This document shows, in pieces, positions 41,322 through 49,407 of a DNA stretch of 49,407 nucleotides. How positions within the stretch are numbered: the first letter of the stretch is position 1; every line of letters starts with the position of its first letter. A program made the position numbers and the translations under genes. Source of the stretch: Trichomonas tenax (taxonomy: Eukaryota > Parabasalia > Trichomonadida > Trichomonadidae); contig JALKBU010000311.1 of assembly GCA_023091735.1 (NCBI GenBank), positions 1 through 49,407 on the forward strand, given 5' to 3'. The notes under the pieces were generated by a model. That model saw only the letters and a list, made by a program, of their open reading frames with translations. It was not told where the DNA came from and did no database searches.

Positions 41322-42641
41322 TAGGGATGTCGGGGGATCCCCACCTCACCTAAAATGTCCCCATGGGCGGTGGATTTTTTGGGCGCCGCTATCTATAAGG
41401 TTTCCTATCATTTTTCTTATTTTTTTTTACTTTTTTCACAAATCTTAAAATTTTGCTTTTTTTTTAACGACAATTATAGATTTTATCGCTGTACAATGAT
41501 TTTAGTATACATTCTTGATATAAATGATACACTTTTATTGCCAAATTCTCAAAAATGAGTATGATTTAAAAAATCTCAAATTTTATGATAGGCAATCGCC
41601 TGCAAAACACGAAAAATATTGTAAAAAAATTGTATTTTTAGGCTAAATTTTCAAAATCGCGCCTGAAATCAGGGGGCAAGTGGCACCCCCACCCATAGAG
41701 GGTTTTTCTGAGGAATTTTGAGAGGTTAAACTTCACTCCTAGGGGTGGTGGTTTGCGGGGAATTTTAATGCTGTCAAAAATATTTCGCTTTGATTTAAAT
41801 GCATTTGGACTCTTTTTGAGCTCAAAAAACCAATATTCAAAAACAATTAATATTATTAAGTGAATATATGCTCTATTATCTATATTGTAGTAATGTATAG
41901 ATAATACAATACAGAAATATTGCATTTTTTATAATAATTATCGCATATCATAAAAAAACTATATATAAATATGGTATTTAAGTCAATAAAAGTAAGACGA
42001 ACAATCAAGCTGTAAGGTGGTGCGTATAATGAAAACGTCTTAGCGTAATTTCAAAAGAACCTGTCTAATTTTGATTCGCCTTTATTCAATAACATAATTG
42101 TTTGGCATAATTTCAGGTATAAAGGCAGTATCAATTTAGAAGTAAATAAACACAATTCATCCAATAGAACTAACATTAATTAAATATAGAGAAAAATATG
42201 AGATAAATAACATGCATTTGTACTAGAATATCTTTTTGCGTGCATTTTAAATACAGATGGAAATCATAAGACCATCTAATTCAGATGAAAGAATGTAGTT
42301 TGTAAAAATTTCGGCAAAAAAAAACTGAGTTTCGTCATATTTTGATGTGAATTTTAGTATGTATTTTATAAGATGGTCTAAAAAGCAAACAACAGATGCA
42401 CAAAAAGCCTAAGATTTGAAAATTCGGGAGATAATCTGAGAAGTTTTGGGGTCAAATACAGAACAGATTCTTGCTGAATGTTTCTCTCATATGCCCTATT
42501 GTACAGTGTACTAAAGAAGGCGTAGTACGAACGCACACATTAAATTTAATCAGACCCTTTATTATTGAGTCAGCCCCTAACTAAAGGCATCTCGTCCCCC
42601 AACGAATCGAAAAAAAAGCACCCCCAAAACCGACATCCTTA
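41322..42641. mobile_element. hAT-like non-autonomous insertion, 1.3 kb
   Basis: The ends read TAGGGATGTCGG (from 41322) and, as reverse complement from 42641, TAAGGATGTCGG: 12-bp terminal inverted repeats with one mismatch that both fit the hAT end rule (Y-A-R-N-G). They are flanked by the identical 7-mer ATATATT (41315-41321 and 42642-42648); hAT duplications are usually 8 bp, so one base may have changed. G- and C-rich subterminal tracts (GGGGGATCCCC; GGGGGTGC on the right) set it off from the AT-rich surroundings. No transposase; the only frame (41638-41925, -) has no recognisable domain. It lies between the divergent RRM and CHD genes. Confidence 0.5.
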
Positions 42642-42703
42642 ATATATTTGCAATTACATAACAACAAGAATTTCATATACATCACAAAAACACATTTCTT
42701 TAA

Positions 42704-42744
42704 TTTTTGTCATGTATATATTCTGACATTTTACATGACAAAAA
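42704..42744. repeat. inverted repeat TTTTTGTCATGTA upstream of the CHD gene
   Basis: TTTTTGTCATGTA (42704-42716) and TACATGACAAAAA (42732-42744) are perfect 13-bp arms. A third half-site TACATGACAAAA lies at 42856-42867, about 60 nt before the CHD start codon. Related pairs occur at 11371-11421 and 40143-40178. Confidence 0.45.
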
Positions 42745-42924
42745 GTTATTCCATTTTCATTGATGAATTTATTATCTATGAGCTATGGTATGCAAGAAAT
42801 CGACTAAATCATAGAGAGATATGAAAATTTTATGAATTTGACATTACAAATATTTTACATGACAAAATAAACAAAGGAGTGAACTTCCTCTTAGTTTAGT
42901 TATTTTTTTTTTTATTTCGTTTCT

Positions 42925-45900
42925 ATGTCTCGTCGCAAAGGACAGAGGACATATTACTACGGAGACGACGATGATGAGTTCGATCCATCCAACACTTACA
43001 CTATTAAGACACGAAGGCAGACAAAACAAGTCTATTCGTATACTGAATCTGCTTCTAGTAATTCATTGTCTGAAAGTGACTTCGTTGAGACTTCAACAAC
43101 AGATGATGATGAAGTTACTGAAGAAGAAGAAACAAAAGAGTTGATTCCTCAGTTAATCTTAGGCAAGAAAAAATTACCAAGCACACAGGAAGCACAATTT
43201 TACGTAAAATTCCAAGGATTGTCATACATTCATTGTAAATACATGACAAGTTTGGAACTTCAAGTTTCAATCGCAGGAAAAACTGCATTATCAAGATTTA
43301 ATGCACGTTTATTAAAACATGATCTCGTCAAAAGTGATGGAGTTCCAGATTTACTCGCGTTTGAAGATAGAGATCCTCAGGCAGAATACTTTTTAGTCGA
43401 GCGTGTCATCGGAGAAAGGACAACTTCTAAAGGAACATCGTTATTATACATCAAGTGGCAATCTCTTGGCTACGATGAAGCTACTTGGGAGAAAATTGAG
43501 GATATTCAGGCAGATGAAGAAATTGCAAAATTCCATCAAAGACAAAATAAGTCAAATCACAGCAAATTCCCATCAAGATGGCAAAGGCCACCAAGTTCAC
43601 ATTACACTGAGCAAAAAGAGTATCCAAAATCAAAAGATGAATTTGAATTGCGTGATTATCAAGTTATTGGTGTAAATTGGCTTAGATACTGCTACTACAA
43701 CAAGAGGAACTCAATCTTAGGCGATGAAATGGGTCTTGGAAAAACTGCCCAAATTGTTTCAACATTGAACGCTATTTCAAAGGACGAAGGTATCAATGGT
43801 CCGTTCCTTATTGTCGCTCCGTTATCAACATTACCACATTGGCAAAGTGAATTCAATAAATGGTCAGATCTCAATGCAATCATTTATCATGGAACTCATC
43901 AATCATTGCAAATTATACAGGACACTGAATTCGTTGTCAAAGATGCGAAAGGCAGACATTTGAACGGATTCGTTGGTTTTGATGTTTTAATCACAAATTA
44001 TGATACACTCAACAATAACAAAGAGCTTCAAGAGATTGATTGGCATTATTTGGTTGTTGATGAAGGGCACAGACTTAAAAACAGGAATTCGATGTTCTAC
44101 AAGACAATGCAGTCTTTCAATTGGAATCATTGCACGTTGTTAACAGGAACACCAATCCAAAATAATGTCGATGAGCTTTATAATCTTTTGTCATTCCTAG
44201 ATTCAGAGAACTTCAATAATCCAGAAGAATTCAACGAAAAGTTTGGTAAGATGAAGGATTCAGAACAAGTTGAAGAACTCAGAACTCTCATCAAGCCTTA
44301 CTTATTGAGAAGACAGAAGAGCGATGTTGACAGTTCCATCCTTCCAAAGACCGAAACAATCATTGATGTCGAACTTACAAGAGCCCAAAAGAAGATTTAT
44401 AAGGCTCTTATTTCTGAGAACAGAGAAGTTTTGATGAAGAAACTAACAAATAATGCAATTCCGAACCTCACATCTTTAGCAACAGAACTCAGAAAAGTCT
44501 GCAATCATCCATATTTAATCAAAGGGGTAGAAGATGCGATATTGGAAGAAGAAAGAGCTAAATCGAATGACGAGGATATTGAGATTAAGACAATGATTCA
44601 ATCTTCAGGAAAATTAATATTGATTGATAAGTTATTACCAAAACTTCTGCAAAGCAAAAACAAAGTTTTGATATTCTCTCAATGGACACATATTCTTGAT
44701 ATCTTGGAGGATTATTTGAGATACAAGAAATATAATTTCGAGAGATTGGATGGAAGCGTTAAACCAGCTGATAGACAGCTTGCAATCGAACGATTCAAGA
44801 ATGACAAAAACTTCTTTGTTTTCTTAATCTCAACAAAAGCAGGAGGAGTTGGTATCAATCTCACAGCTGCAAACACAGTCATTTTATTCGATAGCGACTG
44901 GAATCCACAAAATGATTTGCAGGCAGAAGCCAGGTGCCATAGAATTGGCCAGAAGAGTGAAGTCAAAGTTTATCGACTTGTCACTCGCGAGACATATGAG
45001 TCTAAGATGGTTGAAGTCGCGTCAAAGAAGATGGGCTTGGAGCACGTAATCCTTGATGGACGCAACGCTAATTCCGATAAACTCAGTGCAAAGGAAATCG
45101 AAGAAATGCTTAGATGTGGCATTTCTAAAATATTTAACGACGATGATACAGAGTGCGACAAGTTTTGTGCAGCTGATATCGATCAAATCTTGTCTAGGCC
45201 ATCAAAACTTCAAGCTTCTGATGTTATTAGTGGTGGCAATTCAGTATTTGCTAAGGCAACATTTAATGTCGATGATCAAGGACCAAATCTCAATGCTGCT
45301 GATTTCTGGCATCAAGTATTGCCTGGAGAAGCAGAGAAAGTTATCACAGCAGTGGATTATGAACGTCCTTGTAGAGCTATTACCTCAGTTTCGTCTGGTA
45401 AGCGTGAAGATGATGCAACTCTAAACAAGGCTGTCGATTCCATTATTGACAGTGGTTTCCAGAACAGAGAAGCTGAGCTAACAGTTCTAACTCGTGCTGC
45501 TTCGTGCTACAAGTCTTTCAACGATGAAGATAGAAATTTGGTTATTGAAGTCATCGGTGATATTCCACAAGAAGACCTGTATGGATCAACTCCTGCTGAT
45601 GCAAGAATCGCAAGAAAGCACGAGCTAATTATCGAGGGTTTCTTGTTCTTCAAGAAACTAAGAATGGCATTAAACACAGTCCAAAATACAACGAGCTGGC
45701 CAGTGATGATTCCTTCTCTCGGTGAACCGGAAGAGGAATACTCACTAATGCTTGCTCTATCGAGAAGCAGTTGGCTGCAATTACCAAATGAGATACAGAA
45801 GGATATCTATTCAATGAGGAAAGCAGTGTTGCCACCAAGAAAAGAACTCAAAGCAAGAATTTTCAAGATCTGTGAAAAGATTGGATATACAACTCAAGAC

Positions 45901-47019
45901 GTTGAACACATGGATGTAAATGAGTGGCTTCGGAAGAGTATGACAAATGAAATCAGATCTAGACGAAAATTAGTTGTTATTTATAAATCTTTGCTTATGT
46001 TCGGACTTGAAAAAGATAATGAAAACCAATACGATACAAAATCTTTCTGCAACAAGATTGGAATGAAACACGATGAAGAAACCAGCCATTTTGTTATTGA
46101 TGTTGTGAACAAAGTGCTTAATATGGATGAAGACTTTGCAAAAACTGTTGAAGAAGAGGATTTAAAGGATTCGAAGAAAATCATTGAAGATTTCTCAAAG
46201 ATTCATCACATCAATAACTTGATTGAAACTCATCGTGGATATTTTAATTCTTCAGTTACTGGATTCCCAGAGTGGTGGACTCCATCTCACTCCAAATGTT
46301 TTGTTCAAGGAATTTCCAAATATGGCACAACAAGATTATCATTATTCCTCGCTGATGCATCTTCTCCATTTTTAGGTGTTGTTCCATCTAAAATAATCAA
46401 ATCGATTCAAACTTTCGCCAAATTGGAAGAGGAATCTCGCCATATCGTAAAGCCTACAAAACAATCTCCTTTGAACTTCCTTTATGATGTTGATGATAAG
46501 ACAAGAATTTCGCTTGCAAGCAGATTATGTGATTCCTTCATCGAAGGTGAAATCAAGAATGACGAATTCGCTCCTGAAGTTCCTTTCAACGCAGGCGATA
46601 GCTTGATCATTCACAACTTTGGTCAGATATACGATGGTGATGGATACAGAGGAAGATTGACTCCTTATCCAGTTGGATTTTGCAGTGAGAGAAAGTTCAG
46701 AATTGCTGGAAGTAAACGCTCTGCTCAGCATTTCAGATCTGAAATCACAGAGGGGCCAATCTTTGTTGTCACTTTAATTGGAAACAACAAAGAGAAAGTG
46801 CTTTCTCGTGGCGTATCCCCATCAGATGCATGGTACAAAGCCATTGAGAAGATCTGCAGAAGTGAGAAAATTGATCCAAGACGCACAAAGTTCAGTGGCA
46901 GTCAACTCTTCGGTCTCACTGTTCCTTGCGTTTACAAAGTTATTAAGAACATGGATGCCGAACTTGCTACATCTAAGTTATCCAAAGAGAATTCGGTTTC
47001 AAGTCTAGAGAGTAAATAA
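42925..47019 (+). CDS. CHD-type chromatin remodeler with C-terminal FYRN/FYRC modules
   Basis: 1364 residues. Acidic/Ser N terminus (1-70), then two chromodomains (about 75-140 and 154-205, the second with YIKWQSLGYDEATWEKIEDI). The SNF2 ATPase spans about 240-700: motif I DEMGLGKT at 267-274, Walker B box DEGH at 379-382, motif III LLTGTPIQNN, motif VI ARCHRIGQ near 670. Together these define a CHD-family ATP-dependent remodeler that slides nucleosomes. A helical region follows and includes a SANT/SLIDE-like part (EWWTPSHSKCFVQGISKYGT, about 1116-1135) reminiscent of CHD6-9. The last 140 residues carry FYRN (about 1230-1275: FGQIYDGDGYRG, then YPVGFCSERKF) and FYRC (about 1275-1345: IFVVTLI, SPSDAWYKAIEKI, SGSQLFGLTVPCVYKVIKNM). 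These modules are known from KMT2/trithorax, ATX and JmjC proteins. All ATPase motifs are intact. Start chosen at the ATG at 42925 after a T-rich tract; stop is TAAA-type. Confidence 0.9.
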   Translation: MSRRKGQRTYYYGDDDDEFDPSNTYTIKTRRQTKQVYSYTESASSNSLSESDFVETSTTDDDEVTEEEETKELIPQLILGKKKLPSTQEAQFYVKFQGLSYIHCKYMTSLELQVSIAGKTALSRFNARLLKHDLVKSDGVPDLLAFEDRDPQAEYFLVERVIGERTTSKGTSLLYIKWQSLGYDEATWEKIEDIQADEEIAKFHQRQNKSNHSKFPSRWQRPPSSHYTEQKEYPKSKDEFELRDYQVIGVNWLRYCYYNKRNSILGDEMGLGKTAQIVSTLNAISKDEGINGPFLIVAPLSTLPHWQSEFNKWSDLNAIIYHGTHQSLQIIQDTEFVVKDAKGRHLNGFVGFDVLITNYDTLNNNKELQEIDWHYLVVDEGHRLKNRNSMFYKTMQSFNWNHCTLLTGTPIQNNVDELYNLLSFLDSENFNNPEEFNEKFGKMKDSEQVEELRTLIKPYLLRRQKSDVDSSILPKTETIIDVELTRAQKKIYKALISENREVLMKKLTNNAIPNLTSLATELRKVCNHPYLIKGVEDAILEEERAKSNDEDIEIKTMIQSSGKLILIDKLLPKLLQSKNKVLIFSQWTHILDILEDYLRYKKYNFERLDGSVKPADRQLAIERFKNDKNFFVFLISTKAGGVGINLTAANTVILFDSDWNPQNDLQAEARCHRIGQKSEVKVYRLVTRETYESKMVEVASKKMGLEHVILDGRNANSDKLSAKEIEEMLRCGISKIFNDDDTECDKFCAADIDQILSRPSKLQASDVISGGNSVFAKATFNVDDQGPNLNAADFWHQVLPGEAEKVITAVDYERPCRAITSVSSGKREDDATLNKAVDSIIDSGFQNREAELTVLTRAASCYKSFNDEDRNLVIEVIGDIPQEDLYGSTPADARIARKHELIIEGFLFFKKLRMALNTVQNTTSWPVMIPSLGEPEEEYSLMLALSRSSWLQLPNEIQKDIYSMRKAVLPPRKELKARIFKICEKIGYTTQDVEHMDVNEWLRKSMTNEIRSRRKLVVIYKSLLMFGLEKDNENQYDTKSFCNKIGMKHDEETSHFVIDVVNKVLNMDEDFAKTVEEEDLKDSKKIIEDFSKIHHINNLIETHRGYFNSSVTGFPEWWTPSHSKCFVQGISKYGTTRLSLFLADASSPFLGVVPSKIIKSIQTFAKLEEESRHIVKPTKQSPLNFLYDVDDKTRISLASRLCDSFIEGEIKNDEFAPEVPFNAGDSLIIHNFGQIYDGDGYRGRLTPYPVGFCSERKFRIAGSKRSAQHFRSEITEGPIFVVTLIGNNKEKVLSRGVSPSDAWYKAIEKICRSEKIDPRRTKFSGSQLFGLTVPCVYKVIKNMDAELATSKLSKENSVSSLESK
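46600..46965 (+). other. FYRN-FYRC domain pair inside the CHD gene
   Basis: FYRN: the 'LG.I..D..Y' start and YPVG(F/Y).S.R core are present (residues 1230-1275). FYRC: G-P-x-F-x-V, then the (S)P-S-x-A-W-x-x-(I) helix, then the family ending 'SG...FG(L/F)..P.V..(L/V)I'. Both halves are contiguous, as in KMT2 and ATX proteins. Confidence 0.75.
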
Positions 47020-47589
47020 ATGTGTTAATATTTACATTTTTCAATGCAAAAATAACCATTGATAACACTCAGGTCCTGTTATATACATGACCGTGAATTT
47101 TGTTATATACATGACGGGATATTATGCTTTGATCATTATCTGTCCACAATCATCTGCAAACTGGTCTAACATTATTGATTATCCGAAAGTTAAAGAAATG
47201 AATACATCTAATTTATGTATTATCACAATTTTTTTGTTGAATATATACGCTTTATTCACTAAATTATTCACACAACATTAATTATTCAGCAAAAGTTTTA
47301 AAAGCTTTGATTCGAATGCTGAACTATGCTTACGCTCATGAAAATTTCAGAGCCAGTCCTCCTTTCCAGTGCCTGAGTGATTTCATTGACAATTAAATTG
47401 TTTTTATGTTATTTTTTGAGAAACATCTAAAAGTTCTGCAAGCTGATCAGTATAGCCACAATATCATGATGCTGCAAAAAATAGATTTTTTATTTTTTGG
47501 CACATTGAGAACTACTCGAATCGATTATACATATATCAGTTCAAAGGAAATACTATTCTATTAAGGTCGTCAAACTCGTAGATCTGGAT
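47020..47589. other. intergenic with scraps of coding-like sequence
   Basis: Contains a 16-nt direct repeat (GTTATATACATGAC-C/G-G at about 47077 and 47101) and plus-strand runs such as MLNYAYAHENFRASPPFQCL (about 47320-47380) and HLKVLQADQYSHNIMMLQ (about 47425-47480). None has a full frame or named family. Confidence 0.35.
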
Positions 47590-48060
47590 GATCACCATAT
47601 CATGATTCTGCAAATGAGTCTAAAGTTGATGATAAACTTAAAGAAACAAAACCATCGAATGAGCAAAGGAAGCAGAGCCTCAAAATGACCAAAAAGTTAA
47701 TGAAAAGCCGAAGGAGACAAAGCCAGTTGAGGTAAAAGAAAAAGAGCCAAAGAACGATGATAAGAAGCAGAAAGAAAAGGAAGGAGACAAACCTAAGAAA
47801 GAAGAAGAGAAGAAGAGGAAATATAGCGTTGATATTGATGATATGAAAAATGAGAAAGAAATCAATAATAAGCCAAAGAAGAACAAATATGGTATCAAAG
47901 AGAAACCTAAAAAGAACAAATACGATATCTCCGATGATGAAGACAATGATCCTAAGCCTGCAAAGAAAGATAAAAATCCAAAGAAGAACAAATATAATTT
48001 TGATGACGATGAAGAAGACGAACTAAAACCGAAGAAAGTTGAGTCAAAGGAATCAAAAAA
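47590..48060 (+). pseudogene. Lys/Glu-rich C-terminal tail, frameshifted and truncated at a virus-like boundary
   Basis: Plus-strand coding-like sequence: HDSANESKVDDKLKETKPSN, then after a one-base loss near 47664 (AAAGG run) EAEPQNDQKVNEKPKETKPV and a long KE-rich run. It contains three spaced copies of PKKNKY followed by acidic residues (KNKYGIKE, KNKYDISDDED, KNKYNFDDDEED). Host-type composition ends abruptly at about 48055-48060, exactly where the virus-like minus-strand ORF ends. No homologous family named; the pattern suggests a disordered tail of a cytoskeletal or nuclear protein. Confidence 0.45.
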
Positions 48061-48063
48061 TTT

Positions 48064-48336
48064 TCATGAAGTATCTAATACATACTTATCCTCATCAGTT
48101 TCATTAGATACTTTATTAGGAATGATACGATGTTCATTTGGTTCATCATGAAATCCCATTTCATACCATTTTACCAAACTTGGTGTTCTATGATGATACT
48201 TTTGAAAATCATTATCATCTTTATAGAATTCACTACTATAAGTTTCTAATACTGATTTTTGCTTATTTATATTTTTAAATTTAGCTTTTCCTTTTTTAAA
48301 TTCTTTTGAATATGTTTTAAGAACACTATTCGACAT
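48064..48336 (-). CDS. small virus-like ORF, 90 aa, unknown
   Basis: Start placed at the second Met (48336, MSNSVLKTYSKEFKKGKAKF), because the upstream 14 codons overlap the end of the next gene in another frame and the spacing (a few bases after its stop) is typical of compact viral gene strings. The product is basic in front, with two KTYS.EF / ETYSSEF repeats and a C-terminal part HRTPSLVKWYEMGFHDEPNE. No domain recognised. Codons are extremely AT-rich. It ends within a few bases of the junction with host-like sequence. Interpreted as a gene of a Polinton/Maverick-type element from its context; by itself it is an orphan. Confidence 0.45.
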   Translation of the reverse strand: MSNSVLKTYSKEFKKGKAKFKNINKQKSVLETYSSEFYKDDNDFQKYHHRTPSLVKWYEMGFHDEPNEHRIIPNKVSNETDEDKYVLDTS

Positions 48337-48340
48337 CGTT

Positions 48341-49020
48341 TTAATTAATATAAAACATTGGGATATAATCTTTTTCATATAATACTTCTAATACAATACT
48401 TATAGGTGATTTAATCTCTATAGGTTTATCAAATTCGTTTACTAATGTCAATTCTAAGTTATTTAATTCATAAGGTTTTATTTTGATATATTAATGTTAT
48501 AAATCAAAGATATATATTCTAATTTCTTTTCATTAGTTATTCCAGATATATTAGTTATATTAGATTTAATAAATAAGTTATTATCATAATTAATAATTGG
48601 ACTTGATGTTATTGTTATAATATTATTATTTGCTGATAATGGTAATGATGTATTATATAATCCTAATATTACTTTAGCTCTATGAGAACATTCTAATATA
48701 TTTATAATATTTCTGGATAATTCTAATGTCGTATTATCCTTATAATTTACTTTGATATCTTGGTGAAATACATTTGGATATAAGTATTCTGAAATTGAAA
48801 ATAAATCTAATGACATCATAGTTGTAAAATAATAAGTTTTACTACCTTGTGATGTTTGTATTTTTATGTAATCGTTTTCATCACATAATATTATAATTGA
48901 ATTGAAAGAAACGTTTTTAATACGTATCATAATATTCTCATTATCATATAATGGTATTTCTATGTTAATATTAATCTTATTGTAATTTACTGGATCTGTC
49001 GATTTCAAATAGAAATACAT
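48341..49020 (-). pseudogene. Polinton/adintovirus-type structural protein gene, frameshifted
   Basis: The frame 48478-49020 begins MYFYLKSTDPVNYNKININI and contains IMIRIKNVSFNSIIILCDEN, LDLFSISEYLYPNVF and a 'NNNIITITSSPIINYDNN' stretch. After its TAA, coding-like sequence continues in the neighbouring frame (KPYELNNLELTLVNEFDKPI) to a TAA at 48341-48343, consistent with a one-base loss in the AAAA run near 48478. The order of beta-strand blocks, including the final 'LTLxxxxDKPIxxxxPIxIxLE', recalls a structural (penton/minor-capsid-like) protein of Polinton and adintovirus elements. That is recall of a pattern, not a search. The frameshift makes the copy probably inactive. It lies divergently from the next ORF, with 17 nt between starts. 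Confidence 0.45.
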
Positions 49021-49037
49021 GTTTTATTAATTTTAAA

Positions 49038-49407
49038 ATGTCAGTTGCTCCATATTCATATATTAGCGAAAGATCTAAGTGTTTGGTATTTGGTAAATAC
49101 AGATTAAATTTTGATAATATAAGTTTAATATTATCAGATGATAATACATCACGAAGGATTTATATCGATAGAACATTTGATCCAAGACAAACAATAGTAT
49201 ACATACCATTTATATCAAATATTGATATTATATTTAAAGAAAGTACAATTGATGAATCCATTAGAAATTCATTAACATACATCATTTATTTGATTAGTTT
49301 ACTAAATAATAACTTTGAATTCAATGATATAATTAAATTCAAAAAACCTATATAAGTATCTGGTAAAGTAATATCTAATATATTAAGTGATGAAACAAAT
49401 GTAAATT
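49038..49407 (+). CDS. virus-like ORF running to the window edge, 105 aa before an in-frame TAA
   Basis: ATG at 49038, frame open to a TAA at 49353-49355, product beginning MSVAPYSYISERSKCLVFGK and containing DPRQTIVYIPFISNIDIIFK. The same frame stays open after the TAA to the window edge (VSGKVISNILSDETNVN), so the stop may be a nonsense mutation in a longer gene, or chance. Same codon style as the two neighbouring virus-like ORFs. No domain recognised. Partial because the window ends. Confidence 0.4.

Noticed and set aside
41638..41925. Minus-strand 95-codon frame inside the hAT-like element as a gene
   Set aside because: No domain, no promoter and an odd Pro/Lys-rich composition caused by G-rich tracts. 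It is better explained as a chance frame in the insertion.
47680..47991. Minus-strand hydrophobic frame rich in Phe/Ser/Leu
   Set aside because: It is the antisense shadow of the Lys/Glu-rich plus-strand tail (TTC/TTT from GAA/AAA).

Overview
This window reads as nuclear DNA of a trichomonad parasite, most likely Tritrichomonas foetus or a close relative. The reasons are: AT-rich DNA with no recognisable introns in the large genes; very short 5' leaders, with TCA-Y-W initiator-like sites 12-50 nt before several start codons; a large TM+PAS+class III adenylyl cyclase of the kind expanded in trichomonads; and relics of BspA-like leucine-rich-repeat, ankyrin (DUF3447-like) and beta-helix surface-protein families. 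The organism call is inference from gene content, not from a database match.

Layout. 0-11.5 kb is gene-poor and littered with decayed family members: BspA-like at 0.5-0.85, 1.2-1.7 and 7.2-7.4 kb, beta-helix at 7.8-8.8 kb, ankyrin at 9.2-11.3 kb. Two small intact ORFs lie among them. The ankyrin relic is split by a fold-back element with two 281-bp inverted arms. 11.5-24.5 kb is a conserved core, mostly on the minus strand: a four-TM protein, a degenerate GH47 (class I alpha-mannosidase) membrane protein, the adenylyl cyclase, a CCDC47-like ER protein, a small coiled-coil protein (+), and a PPP-family pseudophosphatase. 24.5-31.6 kb is again relic-rich (ankyrin, a frameshifted PH-like gene, a 5'-truncated methionine aminopeptidase 2), with one intact secreted saposin-like gene. 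31.6-47 kb is a second conserved core: a 1394-aa helical protein, a 1324-aa coiled-coil protein with ten regular 36-aa repeats, an RRM protein, and a CHD-type remodeler that carries FYRN/FYRC modules at its C terminus. A 1.3-kb hAT-like insertion sits between the last two. From about 48.06 kb to the right edge the DNA becomes densely packed with small, very AT-rich ORFs. I read these as the decaying end of a Polinton/Maverick-type (virus-like) element that cuts off a host Lys/Glu-rich tail.

Themes. Secretory-pathway genes (CCDC47, GH47-like, saposin) and a possible cAMP theme stand out: an adenylyl cyclase with the adenylyl-specific Lys/Asp pair, and a repeat protein whose 36-aa unit fits the amphipathic A-kinase-anchoring helix pattern. 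Several relics keep their reading frame across in-frame stops, so decay by nonsense mutation is common here. The most noteworthy candidates are the CHD-FYR fusion, the multi-copy AKAP-like repeat scaffold, the catalytically degraded GH47 and PPP enzymes, and the Polinton-like fragment.
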